Shown here one piece after another: positions 1-7,945 of a DNA stretch of 35,836 nt. This stretch comes from an uncultured Oscillospiraceae bacterium. Lineage in GTDB: Bacteria; Bacillota; Clostridia; Oscillospirales; Oscillospiraceae. A program made the position numbers and the translations under genes. Every line of letters starts with the position of its first letter. Within the stretch, counting starts at the first letter, position 1. Location: the NCBI GenBank assembly GCA_910579485.1, contig CAJTVO010000017.1, positions 1 to 35,836 on the forward strand, read 5' to 3'. The notes under the pieces were generated by a model that saw nothing but the letters and a program-made list of their open reading frames with translations, was not told where the DNA came from and did not search any database.

Positions 1-188
1 TGGTGGTCAACTCCGACCTGAAGATGATGACCCTCTCCTCCGGCCTTTCCACCCTGAAGGGCCAGTTCACCACCAACTTCCCGGTGCTGATGGCCGGCTC
101 CCTGCTGGCCATGCTGCCCATGATCGTGCTGTACCTGATCTTCCAGCGTCAGTTCGTGGAGGGCATCGCCGGTACCGGAGGGAAATAG
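1..188 (+). CDS. Carbohydrate ABC transporter permease, C-terminal end (partial)
   Basis: The frame is open from the window edge to the TAG at 186-188, giving about 62 residues of a protein whose start lies outside. The visible part reads as the end of a MalG/MsmG-type sugar ABC permease: a loop with the typical STLKGQF segment, one hydrophobic last membrane helix (LLAMLPMIVLYLIFQ) and a short tail ending in QFVEGIAGTGGK, a common ending of binding-protein-dependent sugar permeases. It would sit in the cytoplasmic membrane and pair with a second permease, a solute-binding lipoprotein and an MsmX-like ATPase encoded upstream. The alpha-galactosidase that follows suggests raffinose, melibiose or stachyose as substrate, but that is inferred from context. 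The family assignment is fairly sure; the sugar is not. Confidence 0.8.
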   Translation, partial: VVNSDLKMMTLSSGLSTLKGQFTTNFPVLMAGSLLAMLPMIVLYLIFQRQFVEGIAGTGGK

Positions 189-319
189 GCGGCGCCTGTG
201 CCGCCGGGACAATCGTTCGTACACCCCGCGGGCGTGGGGATGGCGTCCCCCCCGGGTGAACGATCGCCGCGCGCTTTTTACATTGCGTTCTTCTTACCTC
301 CCCTCTTTCCTCTTTTCGA

Positions 320-350
320 CCGCCCTGGCGGGATCAGCCCGCCGGGGCGG
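320..350 (+). terminator. GC-rich hairpin after the ABC permease
   Basis: A 13-bp stem (CCGCCCTGGCGGG at 320-332 and CCCGCCGGGGCGG at 338-350, one G:U pair) closes a 5-nt loop. It lies between the permease stop and the alpha-galactosidase start. The following run is only CTTTT, so termination may be partial and let some transcription reach the glycosidase. A second, weaker inverted repeat (ATCGTTC 212-218 / GAACGAT 258-264) lies closer to the permease stop. Confidence 0.55.
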
Positions 351-378
351 TCACACTACCTTTTCGAGGTGATCTCTC

Positions 379-2571
379 ATGATCGTTTATCATGAACCGA
401 GCAGGACATACACCCTGCATACGAAGCACACCACCTATCAGCTGGCGGTCCATCCGACCGGCGTGGTGCAGCACGTCTACTACGGCCCCCGGCTCCGGGA
501 CTGCGACCTAACCGGACTGCTCCGGTATGCGGACCGGGGCTTCTCCCCCAATCCGGAGGAGGCGGGGGCGGACCGGACCTTCTCTCTGGATACCACGCCT
601 CAGGAGTACTCCACCTGCGGCGTGGGAGACTTCCGCCTGCCCTCCATCGAGTTCGAGCTGACCTGCGGCAGCCGCACGGCGGACCTGCGGTACGCGCGGG
701 GCCAGATACGGCGGGGCAAGTACGCCCTGGAGGGCCTGCCCGCCTTTTATGGAGGCGAGGAGGAGTGGGAGACCCTCAGCGTAGTCCTGCGGGACGACGC
801 CGCCCAGGCGGAGGTGGAGCTGCTCTACGGCGTGCTGGAGGAATACGACCTCATCACGCGGTCCGTCCTGGTGCGGAACGCAGGACAGGGACCCGTCCGG
901 CTGTGCCGGTGCGCCTCCCTGTGTCTGGATCTCCCGCGCTCCGACCTGGATATGGTCACCTTCAACGGCGCGCACATGATGGAGCGCTGTCCCAGCCGCG
1001 CCCCCCTGCGCCCCGGCATCCAGAGCGCCGGAAGCGTCCGGGGCGCTTCCAGCCACCAGCACAACCCCTTCGTGATCCTCTGCGACCGGGAGGCCAATGA
1101 GGACTACGGCCTGTGCTATGGGGCCATGCTGCTCTACAGCGGCAATTTCCAGGCGGCGGTGGAGACTGGCCAGTTTGAGAACGCCCGGCTGGTAATGGGC
1201 GTCAACCCCTGCCATTTCACCTGGACCCTGGAGCCCGGCGAGGTTTTCAGCGCGCCGGAGGCGGCCATGGTCTGCTCTGAGGCGGGTCTGGGGGAAATGA
1301 GCCGCCGGTTCCACCGGGCCATCCGGGACCGCCTGGTCCGGGACCGCCTGCGGGGGCGGCGCAAGCCCGTGCTGGTGAACAACTGGGAGGCCACCTATTT
1401 CGACTTTGATCCGGAGAAGCTGCTGGCCATCGCCCGGGAGGCGGCGGCGCTGGGCGTGGAGCTGTTCGTCCTGGACGACGGCTGGTTCGGGAAGCGCGAC
1501 GACGACAACAGCGGCCTGGGGGACTGGCAGGTGAACACGGACAAGCTCCCCGGCGGGCTGGAGGCCTTGGCGCCCGCCATCAACGACCTGGGCCTCTCCT
1601 TCGGCCTCTGGGTGGAGCCGGAGATGGTCAGCGAGGACAGCGATCTCTACCGGGCCCACCCCGACTGGGCCCTCCAGGTGCCGGGCCGGACCCCCGCCAG
1701 GGGCCGGAACCAGTTGGTGCTGGACTTCTCCCGGCGGGAGATCCGAGATCATATTTACGCCCAGCTGCACAGGGTCCTGTCCAGCGCGCCGGTGACGTAT
1801 GTGAAGTGGGACATGAACCGGAGCCTCTCCGGCGTGTGGTCCGCCGCCCTGCCGCCCCAACGGCAGGGGGAGGTCTACCACCGCTGCGTCCTGGGGGTCT
1901 ACGAGATGCTGGAGCGCCTGCGGACGGACTTTCCGGAGATCCTTGTGGAGGGCTGCTGCGGCGGCGGGGGACGGTTCGACGGCGGGATGCTGTACTACAC
2001 TCCCCAGATCTGGTGCAGCGACAACACCGACGCCATAGACCGGCTGCGCATCCAGTATGGGACCTCCTTCTGCTACCCGGTGTGTACCATGGGGGCCCAC
2101 GTCTCCGCCGTGCCCAACGAGCAGAACGGGCGGGTCACCCCCCTGGAGACCCGGGGGATTGCGGCCATGAGCGGGGCCTTCGGGTACGAGCTGGACCTGA
2201 GCAAGTGCACGCCGGAGGAGAAGGCGTGCATCCGCCGCCAGATCGAGACCTACAAGGCGCGGTGGGAGCTGCTCCAGCTGGGGGACTACTACCGTCTCAC
2301 GGACCCCTTCCGGGAGGGACCCTATACCGCCTGGGAGCAGGTGTCTCCCGACCGGCGGGAGGCCCTGGTGTCCGTGGTGTTCGGCGGCGCCCGGGCCGTG
2401 TCCCCCTTCCGGGTGCTGAAGCTGAAGGGCCTGGACCCCGGCGCGCGCTATCAGGTGGACGGCGCGGGCTGCTGGGGCGGCGACGCGCTGATGTACGCCG
2501 GGTTCCCCCTGCCCGCGGTGAAGGGGGACTATCAGGCCGTCCAGCTGCATCTGACGGCTGTTGATGATTAA
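379..2571 (+). CDS. Alpha-galactosidase, glycoside hydrolase family 36
   Basis: This 730-residue protein hydrolyses terminal alpha-1,6-galactosyl residues (melibiose, raffinose family sugars) and has no signal peptide, so it acts in the cytosol on imported sugar. The length is that of the tetrameric GH36 enzymes (about 720-740). The N-terminal half (1-330) is the beta-supersandwich; the TIM barrel follows with LFVLDDGWFG around 362-371. KWDMN places the nucleophile at Asp478 and WCSDNTDAIDR places the acid/base at Asp548, the same positions I recall for the Geobacillus AgaA/AgaB enzymes. A C-terminal beta domain ends the protein. The start at 379 has a GAGGTGA ribosome site at 366-372. It follows a sugar ABC permease and probably completes an alpha-galactoside use cluster. 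Exact substrate preference cannot be read from sequence. Confidence 0.95.
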   Translation: MIVYHEPSRTYTLHTKHTTYQLAVHPTGVVQHVYYGPRLRDCDLTGLLRYADRGFSPNPEEAGADRTFSLDTTPQEYSTCGVGDFRLPSIEFELTCGSRTADLRYARGQIRRGKYALEGLPAFYGGEEEWETLSVVLRDDAAQAEVELLYGVLEEYDLITRSVLVRNAGQGPVRLCRCASLCLDLPRSDLDMVTFNGAHMMERCPSRAPLRPGIQSAGSVRGASSHQHNPFVILCDREANEDYGLCYGAMLLYSGNFQAAVETGQFENARLVMGVNPCHFTWTLEPGEVFSAPEAAMVCSEAGLGEMSRRFHRAIRDRLVRDRLRGRRKPVLVNNWEATYFDFDPEKLLAIAREAAALGVELFVLDDGWFGKRDDDNSGLGDWQVNTDKLPGGLEALAPAINDLGLSFGLWVEPEMVSEDSDLYRAHPDWALQVPGRTPARGRNQLVLDFSRREIRDHIYAQLHRVLSSAPVTYVKWDMNRSLSGVWSAALPPQRQGEVYHRCVLGVYEMLERLRTDFPEILVEGCCGGGGRFDGGMLYYTPQIWCSDNTDAIDRLRIQYGTSFCYPVCTMGAHVSAVPNEQNGRVTPLETRGIAAMSGAFGYELDLSKCTPEEKACIRRQIETYKARWELLQLGDYYRLTDPFREGPYTAWEQVSPDRREALVSVVFGGARAVSPFRVLKLKGLDPGARYQVDGAGCWGGDALMYAGFPLPAVKGDYQAVQLHLTAVDD

Positions 2572-2585
2572 CTCCCTCTTTGTAA

Positions 2586-2615
2586 TTGTGTACTCATAGA
2601 AAGCGGGAGTATAAA
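2586..2615 (+). promoter_or_regulatory. Probable sigma-A promoter of the S66 peptidase gene
   Basis: TTGTGT at 2586-2591 and TATAAA at 2610-2615 are separated by 18 bp inside an AT-rich gap. The gene start follows 32 bp later with GAAGGAAG as ribosome site. The AT-rich context makes chance matches easier, so the call is moderate. Confidence 0.45.
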
Positions 2616-2647
2616 TATATAAATTGGTATTATAAGAAGGAAGCGAA

Positions 2648-3733
2648 ATGAAAAATCTGATCATTCCGCCCAAATTGAACGAGGGTGATACAGTAGCATT
2701 TATTTCAATTTCAGGTGGCCGTGCCGGAGATGAAGATATGATTCCCCGGTATATGCTGGGTAAAAGGAGATTCGAAAGAATCTTTAATGTTAAAGTTGTT
2801 GAAACGCCCAATGCGCTTAGAGGGAGCAAGTATCTTTATGAGCATCCTGAGAAAAGAGCCGAGGATTTGATGTGGGCTTTGAAGGATGATTCCATCAAAG
2901 GGATCATCTGTAATCAGGGTGGAGATGATTCCTATCGTGTTCTTCCATATATCGATTCGCAGGCCATTCATGATCATCCCAAGGTATTTATGGGCTTTTC
3001 CGATATTGCTACATGGTTGGCTGTTTTTGCATATGCAGGCGTCCGTGCTTATTACGGTCCCACTGTTCTGACCCCACTCGCACAGCCAGGAAAACTTGAT
3101 GAGTATACGGAAGCGGCAATCAGACGGACATTGTTTTCAAATGAGGTGATCGGCGAAATTAAACCTGCGGAAAAGAACACACCCATTGACTGGACTACAA
3201 CATACACCGTCAAAGAGGGATCGAAAGAAGTTCAATATGAACGCTTTTTGGATAATGATGAGATCGATGATCCGAAAGATATAATTCCCTGGACACCCGG
3301 GACCGGCTACAAGGTATTGCAGGGGTCCGGAAGGGTCAGAGGCCATGTTATCGCGGTTTGCGGAGGCCCTCTTTGGCAGATAATGGGGACGAAGTATTTC
3401 CCCGGTCCCGATATATGGGAAGATTCCATTATCGTGCTGGAACACGGACGCATTTACGGCAGCAAATTAGCCGGATTACATGAACTTCGTGCATTTGCCG
3501 CGGCCGGAGTTTTTGATAAGGCGAAAGCTGTGATCACAGGCCCTCTGGATGAGGACAATGAGGAAACAATCATAAAGGTTATCTGTAAGGAAGTACACAG
3601 ACCGGACATGGTCATATTGGAAAATGTGGATTGCATTCACAGAACGCCTATGACGATACTTCCTGCCGGGGCGTGGATGGAGATAGACTGTGACGTTCCG
3701 AGAATAGAAATACTCGAATCGGGAGTATCATAA
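2648..3733 (+). CDS. S66-family serine carboxypeptidase (MccF / LD-carboxypeptidase-like)
   Basis: The 361-residue protein belongs to peptidase family S66, which includes LdcA (trims L,D-tetrapeptides of murein) and MccF (hydrolyses microcin C7 and related aminoacyl-nucleotides). NQGGDDSYRVLPY around 89-101 is the family signature. The catalytic triad can be placed: Ser118 in MGFSDIA, Glu265 in IIVLEHG and His331 in CIHRTPMTILPAG. The Ser118 number equals that of E. coli MccF, and the long insertion between nucleophile and Glu also favours the MccF branch, which acts on free small toxins in the cytosol. No signal peptide is visible. The gene is distinctly AT-richer and uses more A/T-ending codons than both neighbours, so it was probably acquired by transfer. 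It stands alone behind its own promoter. Self-immunity or murein recycling are both possible. Confidence 0.87.
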   Translation: MKNLIIPPKLNEGDTVAFISISGGRAGDEDMIPRYMLGKRRFERIFNVKVVETPNALRGSKYLYEHPEKRAEDLMWALKDDSIKGIICNQGGDDSYRVLPYIDSQAIHDHPKVFMGFSDIATWLAVFAYAGVRAYYGPTVLTPLAQPGKLDEYTEAAIRRTLFSNEVIGEIKPAEKNTPIDWTTTYTVKEGSKEVQYERFLDNDEIDDPKDIIPWTPGTGYKVLQGSGRVRGHVIAVCGGPLWQIMGTKYFPGPDIWEDSIIVLEHGRIYGSKLAGLHELRAFAAAGVFDKAKAVITGPLDEDNEETIIKVICKEVHRPDMVILENVDCIHRTPMTILPAGAWMEIDCDVPRIEILESGVS

Positions 3734-3798
3734 TACTGGGTAAAAGCATCCGAGGGAAAGAACGGGGTGCGATAGTTAGATGAACCTACAAGACTGTT

Positions 3799-3939
3799 AT
3801 GACATTATCGGTGCTTGAAGATGAAGGCATGCACGTCTTTGAATGGTGGGGCGGTGAATATCGTCCGTTAGCTGAACTTATTGCAGAAAATGTACATTTT
3901 ATTTCAAATGTTATGCAGTGGGAACACTTTTCTGAATAG
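3799..3939 (+). pseudogene. Short ORF, possible remnant of a transferred gene
   Basis: An open frame of 46 codons starts at ATG 3799 and ends with TAG at 3937-3939. The peptide (begins MTLSVLEDEG, contains FEWWGGEYRPL, ends QWEHFSE) has protein-like composition, with acidic and aromatic residues, but no ribosome site precedes the ATG and the frame is closed at 3781. It continues the AT-rich patch of the S66 gene. I do not recognise the family. The tail of a gene cut by deletion is the simplest reading; a real small protein is less likely. Confidence 0.3.
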
Positions 3940-3953
3940 GGAGATGCTCAATA

Positions 3954-3990
3954 AAAAAAGAGGGAGGGGACCGCGGCGCGGTCTCCTCCT
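3954..3990 (-). terminator. Rho-independent terminator of the 52-aa gene
   Basis: An 11-12 bp stem (arms 3963-3974 and 3978-3989, one G:U pair, 3-nt loop) is followed on the minus strand by a run of seven T (3953-3959). It lies 22 bp after the stop of the small minus-strand gene. Confidence 0.75.
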
Positions 3991-4011
3991 GTTCCGTCGA
4001 GGCGCGGGGAG

Positions 4012-4170
4012 CTATTCCCGCAGATAATGCTCCTCCGCCTCCTGAAGGGCGGACAGCAGCAGGTCCCCCGCCCTCCGGACGATGGGGTCGCCGGGGGCAT
4101 AGTTCTCCAGGATGGTAATGGCACGGTCGATCTGACCAACAAGATTCGCATATTCTTTTTGATAATCCAT
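4012..4170 (-). CDS. Small helical protein of unknown function (52 aa)
   Basis: The 52-residue protein runs from MDYQKEYANLVGQIDR to AEEHYLRE. It starts at ATG 4170, chosen because GGAGGAG lies 8 bases upstream on the minus strand; longer open frames in this phase have no such site. The sequence is almost all predicted helix with heptad-like Ile/Leu spacing (residues 6-24 and 30-48) broken by a PGDP turn, so a small helical hairpin is likely. It is cytosolic, with no membrane segment or Cys pair. It stands alone, closed by a strong terminator. I do not recognise a named family; the ribosome site and terminator make it a credible gene. Confidence 0.7.
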   Translation of the reverse strand: MDYQKEYANLVGQIDRAITILENYAPGDPIVRRAGDLLLSALQEAEEHYLRE

Positions 4171-4395
4171 AATTACGCAGCTCCTCCATAAGGATATGAT
4201 AGGTCCGCCTTCCGACCGGCGGATATGAGGTGGGAGAGGGACGGCTCCCGTCGGCGAACGGAGGCAAACGCTGGAGAATTGAGGCGTCGGCTGTCGCTCT
4301 CTGTCGCATAGTATACAGATTTGGGGGAATGAAGTTTGCCGGATTTTGTCGAGAGGCAAAATTTTATTTTCTCCCCGTTTTCCGCCAAACACTAC

Positions 4396-4429
4396 TTGCA
4401 GGATAGCCCCCCTGGTTGTATAATACAAC
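4396..4429 (+). promoter_or_regulatory. Sigma-A promoter with palindromic operator over the -10 box
   Basis: TTGCAG at 4396-4401 and a consensus TATAAT at 4419-4424 are 17 bp apart. A perfect 15-bp palindrome, GTTGTAT-A-ATACAAC at 4415-4429, is centred on the -10 box, the usual place for a GntR- or TetR-type repressor site. It drives the transporter-glycosidase gene, leaving a leader of about 150 nt. Confidence 0.75.
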
Positions 4430-4467
4430 ATATTGTGGTTGCTCCCCCAACCGGCCGTTTTGCCGGG

Positions 4468-4550
4468 GCGGAGGAGCCTCCGCTTCGCGCCGCCCTTGAC
4501 CGTCCGCCATCAGCGGACAGCCGGCGGCCCGCAGGGGCGCGGCGCGCCCC
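4468..4550 (+). promoter_or_regulatory. Structured 5' leader of the MFS-GH2 gene
   Basis: Three perfect hairpins lie in a row in the untranslated leader: GCGGAGG/CCTCCGC (4468-4483), GTCCGC/GCGGAC (4502-4518) and GGGGCGC/GCGCCCC (4534-4550). None is followed by a U run. They may be a folded regulatory leader or just GC-rich self-pairing; I do not recognise a known riboswitch. Confidence 0.35.
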
Positions 4551-4580
4551 GCTCATTTTACGAAGCAGGAGGTCCTGGCG

Positions 4581-7500
4581 ATGGGACAGAGGAAGGAAGG
4601 GAAGGCCCTGGGCGGACGGGTCTGGGCGGCGCTGCTGAGCTTCGGGCTCATCGGCCAGATCGCCTGGGTGGTGGAGAACATGTACTTCAACGTGTTCCTC
4701 TACAACACCGTCACCGGGGACACGGGGATGATCGCCGCCATGGTGGCGGCCAGCGCCGTGGTGGCGGCGGTGACCACCCTGGTGGTGGGCGCGCTGTCGG
4801 ACAAGCTGGGGATGCGCAAGCCCATCATCGTCACGGGCTATCTGCTGTGGGGCCTGAGCGTCATGGCCTTCGCCCTGGTGCGGGTGAGCGGGCTGGAGCG
4901 CCTGCTGGGTCCCGCCAAGGCCGTTCAGACGGCGGCGGTGCTGGTGATCGTCCTGGACTGCGTGATGACCTTTTTCGGCAGCAGCGCCAACGACGCGGCC
5001 TTCAACGCCTGGGTCACCGACGTCACCAATGACAGCAACCGGGGTCGGGTGGAGGCGGTGCTGGCCGTCATGCCTCTGGTGGCCATGCTGGTGGTCTTCG
5101 GCGCTCTGGACGGCCTGACCACCCAGGGGAAGTGGGGCGCCTTCTTCCTCATCGTGGGCGGGCTGACCCTGCTGGGGGGCGGCCTGGGACATCTGCTCAT
5201 CCGGGAGCCGGAAAACCTCCGCCGGGCGGAGGGCAACTATGTGGGGAACATCCTCTACGGCCTGCGCCCGGGAGTTGTCTGGGCCAATCCTTCCCTGTAT
5301 CTGGCCCTGCTGGCCCTGGCGGTGTACGCCGCCAGCCAGCAGGTGTATATGCCCTACCTGATCATCTACATCCAGCGCTTTCTGGGGGTGGACGGCTACG
5401 CCGTCATTCTGGGGGTGGTGCTCACCGCCGCCAGCGCCGTCAGCGTGGCCTTCGGCCGGGTGATCGACCGGCGGGGGAAGCTCCAGGTGGCGGTCCCCGC
5501 CTCCATCACCGCCTTCGCGGGGCTCATCGCCATGTTCTTCGTCCGGGGCATGGTCCCCGTCATCCTGGCGGGCACGGTGATGCTGGGGGCCAGCATGGTC
5601 CTCTCCGCCTGCCTCCAGGGCGTCATCCGGGACCACACCCCGGCCCATAAGGCGGGGCAGTTCCAGGGCATCCGCATCCTCTTCCAGGTGCTGCTGCCCA
5701 TGGTGACGGGCCCCTATATCGGCGCGGCGGTGATCCAGCACGGCGGGGAGACCTACGAGGAGCTGGGGGTGGTGAAGGAAGTCCCCACGCCGGAGATCTT
5801 CATCGCCGCCGCCCTGGTGCTGATGCTGATCGCCATCCCCCTGGCCCTGCTGCGGCGGAAGGAGCCCTCCAAGGCCCTCCGGTCCCTGCGGCCTATGCTG
5901 ACCACATGGGGGGAAAATCTGGACCGGGAGCATCCCCTGCCGGAGTACCCCCGTCCCCAGCTACGCCGGGACAGCTATCTCAACCTCAATGGCCGCTGGC
6001 AGTACGCCATCCGGAACGGGAAGGAGAAGGAGCCTGTCTCCTATGACGGCGAGATCGTCGTCCCCTTCTCCCCGGAGAGCTTCCTGTCCGGCGTGATGAA
6101 GAAGGTGATGCCGGAGGACAGGCTGTGGTACCGCCGGACCTTCACCCTGCCGGAGGGCTTCCGGAAGGACAAGGTGCTGCTCCACTTCGGCGCGGTGGAC
6201 CAGTCCTGCCAGGTCTACGTCAACGGCCGTCTCGCGGGGAGCCACGAGGGGGGCTATCTGCCCTTCTCCTGCGACGTTACCGCCGCCTTGGCCGCGGGGG
6301 AGAACACCCTGACCGTGGCCGTCACCGACGCCACCTCCCGGTCCCGCCACGCCTACGGCAAGCAGAGCTTCCACCCCGGCGGCATCTGGTACACCCCTCA
6401 GAGCGGCATCTGGCAGACGGTGTGGCTGGAGTCGGTGCCGGAGAACTATGTGGAGAAGCTGACCATTATCCCGGATCTGGATCACAAGCGGGTGCGCTTC
6501 GTCCTCCAGGCCAAGGACCCGGAGGGGGCCAACGTGGTGGTGCGCAAGGACGGCGTGGTCATCGCCGAGGACTGGTACGACGCCTCCCGGGAATACGAGG
6601 AGTTCCCCATCACCGATGAAAACCTCCGCCCCTGGACCCCGGAGGACCCCTTCCTCTACGACGTCACCGTCACCCTGAAGGGTGGGGACAAGGTGGAGAG
6701 CTACTTCGGGATGCGGAAATTCGGCGTGACCACCGTGAACGGCAAAAAGGTCCTGGCCCTCAACGACCGGCCCATCTTCATGTCCGGCGTGCTGGACCAG
6801 GGGTATTGGAGCGACGGGCTCTACACCCCGCCCTCCGACGAGGCCATGGTCTACGACATCCGGAAGATGAAGGAATGCGGGTTCAACATGCTCCGCAAGC
6901 ACATCAAGATCGAGCCCCTGCGGTGGTACTACCACTGCGACCGGCTGGGGATGCTGGTGTGGCAGGATATGGTCAGCGGCGGAAGCCGCCTGGACCCCCT
7001 GGTCATCCAGGCTGCCCCCTTCCTGGGCATCCACCTCAACGACGGCCGGTACGGCCGCTTCGGACGGGAGGAGGAGGCCGGAAGGGAGCAGTTCGTCCGG
7101 GACCTCCACGACACGGTGGAGCTGCTCCGGAATACCGTCTCCCTGGCGGTCTGGGTGCCCTTCAACGAGGGGTGGGGACAGTTCGACAGCCTGCTGGCCA
7201 CCCAGACGCTCTGGGAGCTGGACCCCACCCGCCTGGTGGACCACGCCTCCGGCTGGCACGACCAGGGCGGCGGGGACTTCAAGAGCCGCCACGTGTACTT
7301 CAAGCCCGTGCGGCTGAAGCACGATAAGGACCGCGTGCTCGCCCTTACCGAGTTCGGAGGCTACAGCCTGCCGGTGCCGGGACATACCGCCGGGGACAAG
7401 CCCTTCGGCTACCGGATGTACCAGTCCGCCGGAGAGTATATGGACGCCCTGGCCCGGCTGTACGAGCAGGAGATCATCCCCTGCCTGGACAAGCAGGCCC

Positions 7501-7631
7501 TGTCCGCCGCGGTGTATACCCAGGTGAGCGACGTGGAGGACGAGGTCAACGGCATCCTGACCTTCGACCGGAAGTCCTGCAAGGTGGACGTCCCCCGGAT
7601 GCAGAGGATCAACGGGCGGCTGCGGTTCTGA
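4581..7631 (+). CDS. MFS sugar transporter fused to a GH2 beta-glycosidase
   Basis: One uninterrupted 1016-codon frame holds two enzyme-sized parts. Residues 1-426 are a 12-helix major facilitator protein, with the GALSDKLGMRKP loop after helix 2 and a matching FGRVIDRRGK loop in the second half, related to glycoside symporters. Residues 439-1016 are glycoside hydrolase family 2: sugar-binding jelly roll (LNLNGRW at 468-473; LWYRRTF around 515), immunoglobulin-like domain, then a TIM barrel with acid/base Glu863 (PFNEGWGQFD) and nucleophile Glu924 (LTEFGGY). Both catalytic Glu are kept, so hydrolysis of beta-galactoside or beta-glucuronide type sugars just inside the membrane is likely. The start has AGGAGG at 4566-4571. 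Met439 (5895) could be an internal start, but nothing like a ribosome site sits at proper distance and no stop separates the parts. Regulation is probably by a repressor at the upstream palindrome. Confidence 0.88.
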   Translation: MGQRKEGKALGGRVWAALLSFGLIGQIAWVVENMYFNVFLYNTVTGDTGMIAAMVAASAVVAAVTTLVVGALSDKLGMRKPIIVTGYLLWGLSVMAFALVRVSGLERLLGPAKAVQTAAVLVIVLDCVMTFFGSSANDAAFNAWVTDVTNDSNRGRVEAVLAVMPLVAMLVVFGALDGLTTQGKWGAFFLIVGGLTLLGGGLGHLLIREPENLRRAEGNYVGNILYGLRPGVVWANPSLYLALLALAVYAASQQVYMPYLIIYIQRFLGVDGYAVILGVVLTAASAVSVAFGRVIDRRGKLQVAVPASITAFAGLIAMFFVRGMVPVILAGTVMLGASMVLSACLQGVIRDHTPAHKAGQFQGIRILFQVLLPMVTGPYIGAAVIQHGGETYEELGVVKEVPTPEIFIAAALVLMLIAIPLALLRRKEPSKALRSLRPMLTTWGENLDREHPLPEYPRPQLRRDSYLNLNGRWQYAIRNGKEKEPVSYDGEIVVPFSPESFLSGVMKKVMPEDRLWYRRTFTLPEGFRKDKVLLHFGAVDQSCQVYVNGRLAGSHEGGYLPFSCDVTAALAAGENTLTVAVTDATSRSRHAYGKQSFHPGGIWYTPQSGIWQTVWLESVPENYVEKLTIIPDLDHKRVRFVLQAKDPEGANVVVRKDGVVIAEDWYDASREYEEFPITDENLRPWTPEDPFLYDVTVTLKGGDKVESYFGMRKFGVTTVNGKKVLALNDRPIFMSGVLDQGYWSDGLYTPPSDEAMVYDIRKMKECGFNMLRKHIKIEPLRWYYHCDRLGMLVWQDMVSGGSRLDPLVIQAAPFLGIHLNDGRYGRFGREEEAGREQFVRDLHDTVELLRNTVSLAVWVPFNEGWGQFDSLLATQTLWELDPTRLVDHASGWHDQGGGDFKSRHVYFKPVRLKHDKDRVLALTEFGGYSLPVPGHTAGDKPFGYRMYQSAGEYMDALARLYEQEIIPCLDKQALSAAVYTQVSDVEDEVNGILTFDRKSCKVDVPRMQRINGRLRF

Positions 7632-7681
7632 CCGGGACCTCCGGGCAAGCGGCCGGCCCGTCAGCCGCCCCTGGCGGCGGA

Positions 7682-7945
7682 CTATGTAATGACCCACTGC
7701 ACCAGCAGCAGCAGCACCACGCCTGGAACGCCCAGTATGCCGGCGGTCAGCCCGTTGAAGAGGTTGAACCCCAGATGCAGGCCGGTGTATTTGGAGGTAA
7801 GATTCACGGCCAGCAGGGCCGCCAGGCCCAGCAGGGCGTTGACCGCCGCCGGAAGGAAGCCCTCCCGCGCCGCCGCAGCCCTGGCGCCCAGGGCCGCGGC
7901 GGCCAGTCCTCCCAGGACCAGGAAAATGAGCGCCATCATGTCCAT
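7682..7945 (-). CDS. bofA: Pro-sigma-K processing inhibitor BofA family protein
   Basis: The 87-residue membrane protein ends with the BofA signature GFNLFNGLTAGILGVPGVVLLLLVQ. In Bacillus, BofA sits in the outer forespore membrane with SpoIVFA and holds the SpoIVFB protease inactive until late sporulation. Three hydrophobic stretches (about 4-20, 27-47 and 61-85) are visible, the usual size for the family. The start at 7945 follows GGGGAGGG on the minus strand; a longer frame to 7990 has no such site and would overlap the upstream gene far more. It overlaps the end of the yaaL-like gene by 10 bp, the same gene order as in Bacillus. It points to an endospore former. Confidence 0.88.
   Translation of the reverse strand: MDMMALIFLVLGGLAAAALGARAAAAREGFLPAAVNALLGLAALLAVNLTSKYTGLHLGFNLFNGLTAGILGVPGVVLLLLVQWVIT

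Noticed and set aside
210..265. Possible riboswitch or small RNA after the permease
   Set aside because: Only a 7-bp inverted repeat with a bulge was found; no known riboswitch core was recognised.
508..2829. 773-codon open frame antisense to the alpha-galactosidase
   Set aside because: It is rich in Pro, Gly, His and Gln with no domain pattern, a usual shadow of GC-rich codons; the sense frame has all catalytic motifs.
5895..7631. Separate GH2 gene starting at Met439
   Set aside because: The Met begins the region homologous to stand-alone GH2 enzymes, but there is no ribosome site at normal distance and the frame is continuous with the carrier, so fusion is simpler. Kept as an open alternative.
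5961..7697. 578-codon antisense frame opposite the GH2 half
   Set aside because: Low-complexity Val/Gly/His/Gln composition, no ribosome site, and the sense strand is a clear enzyme.
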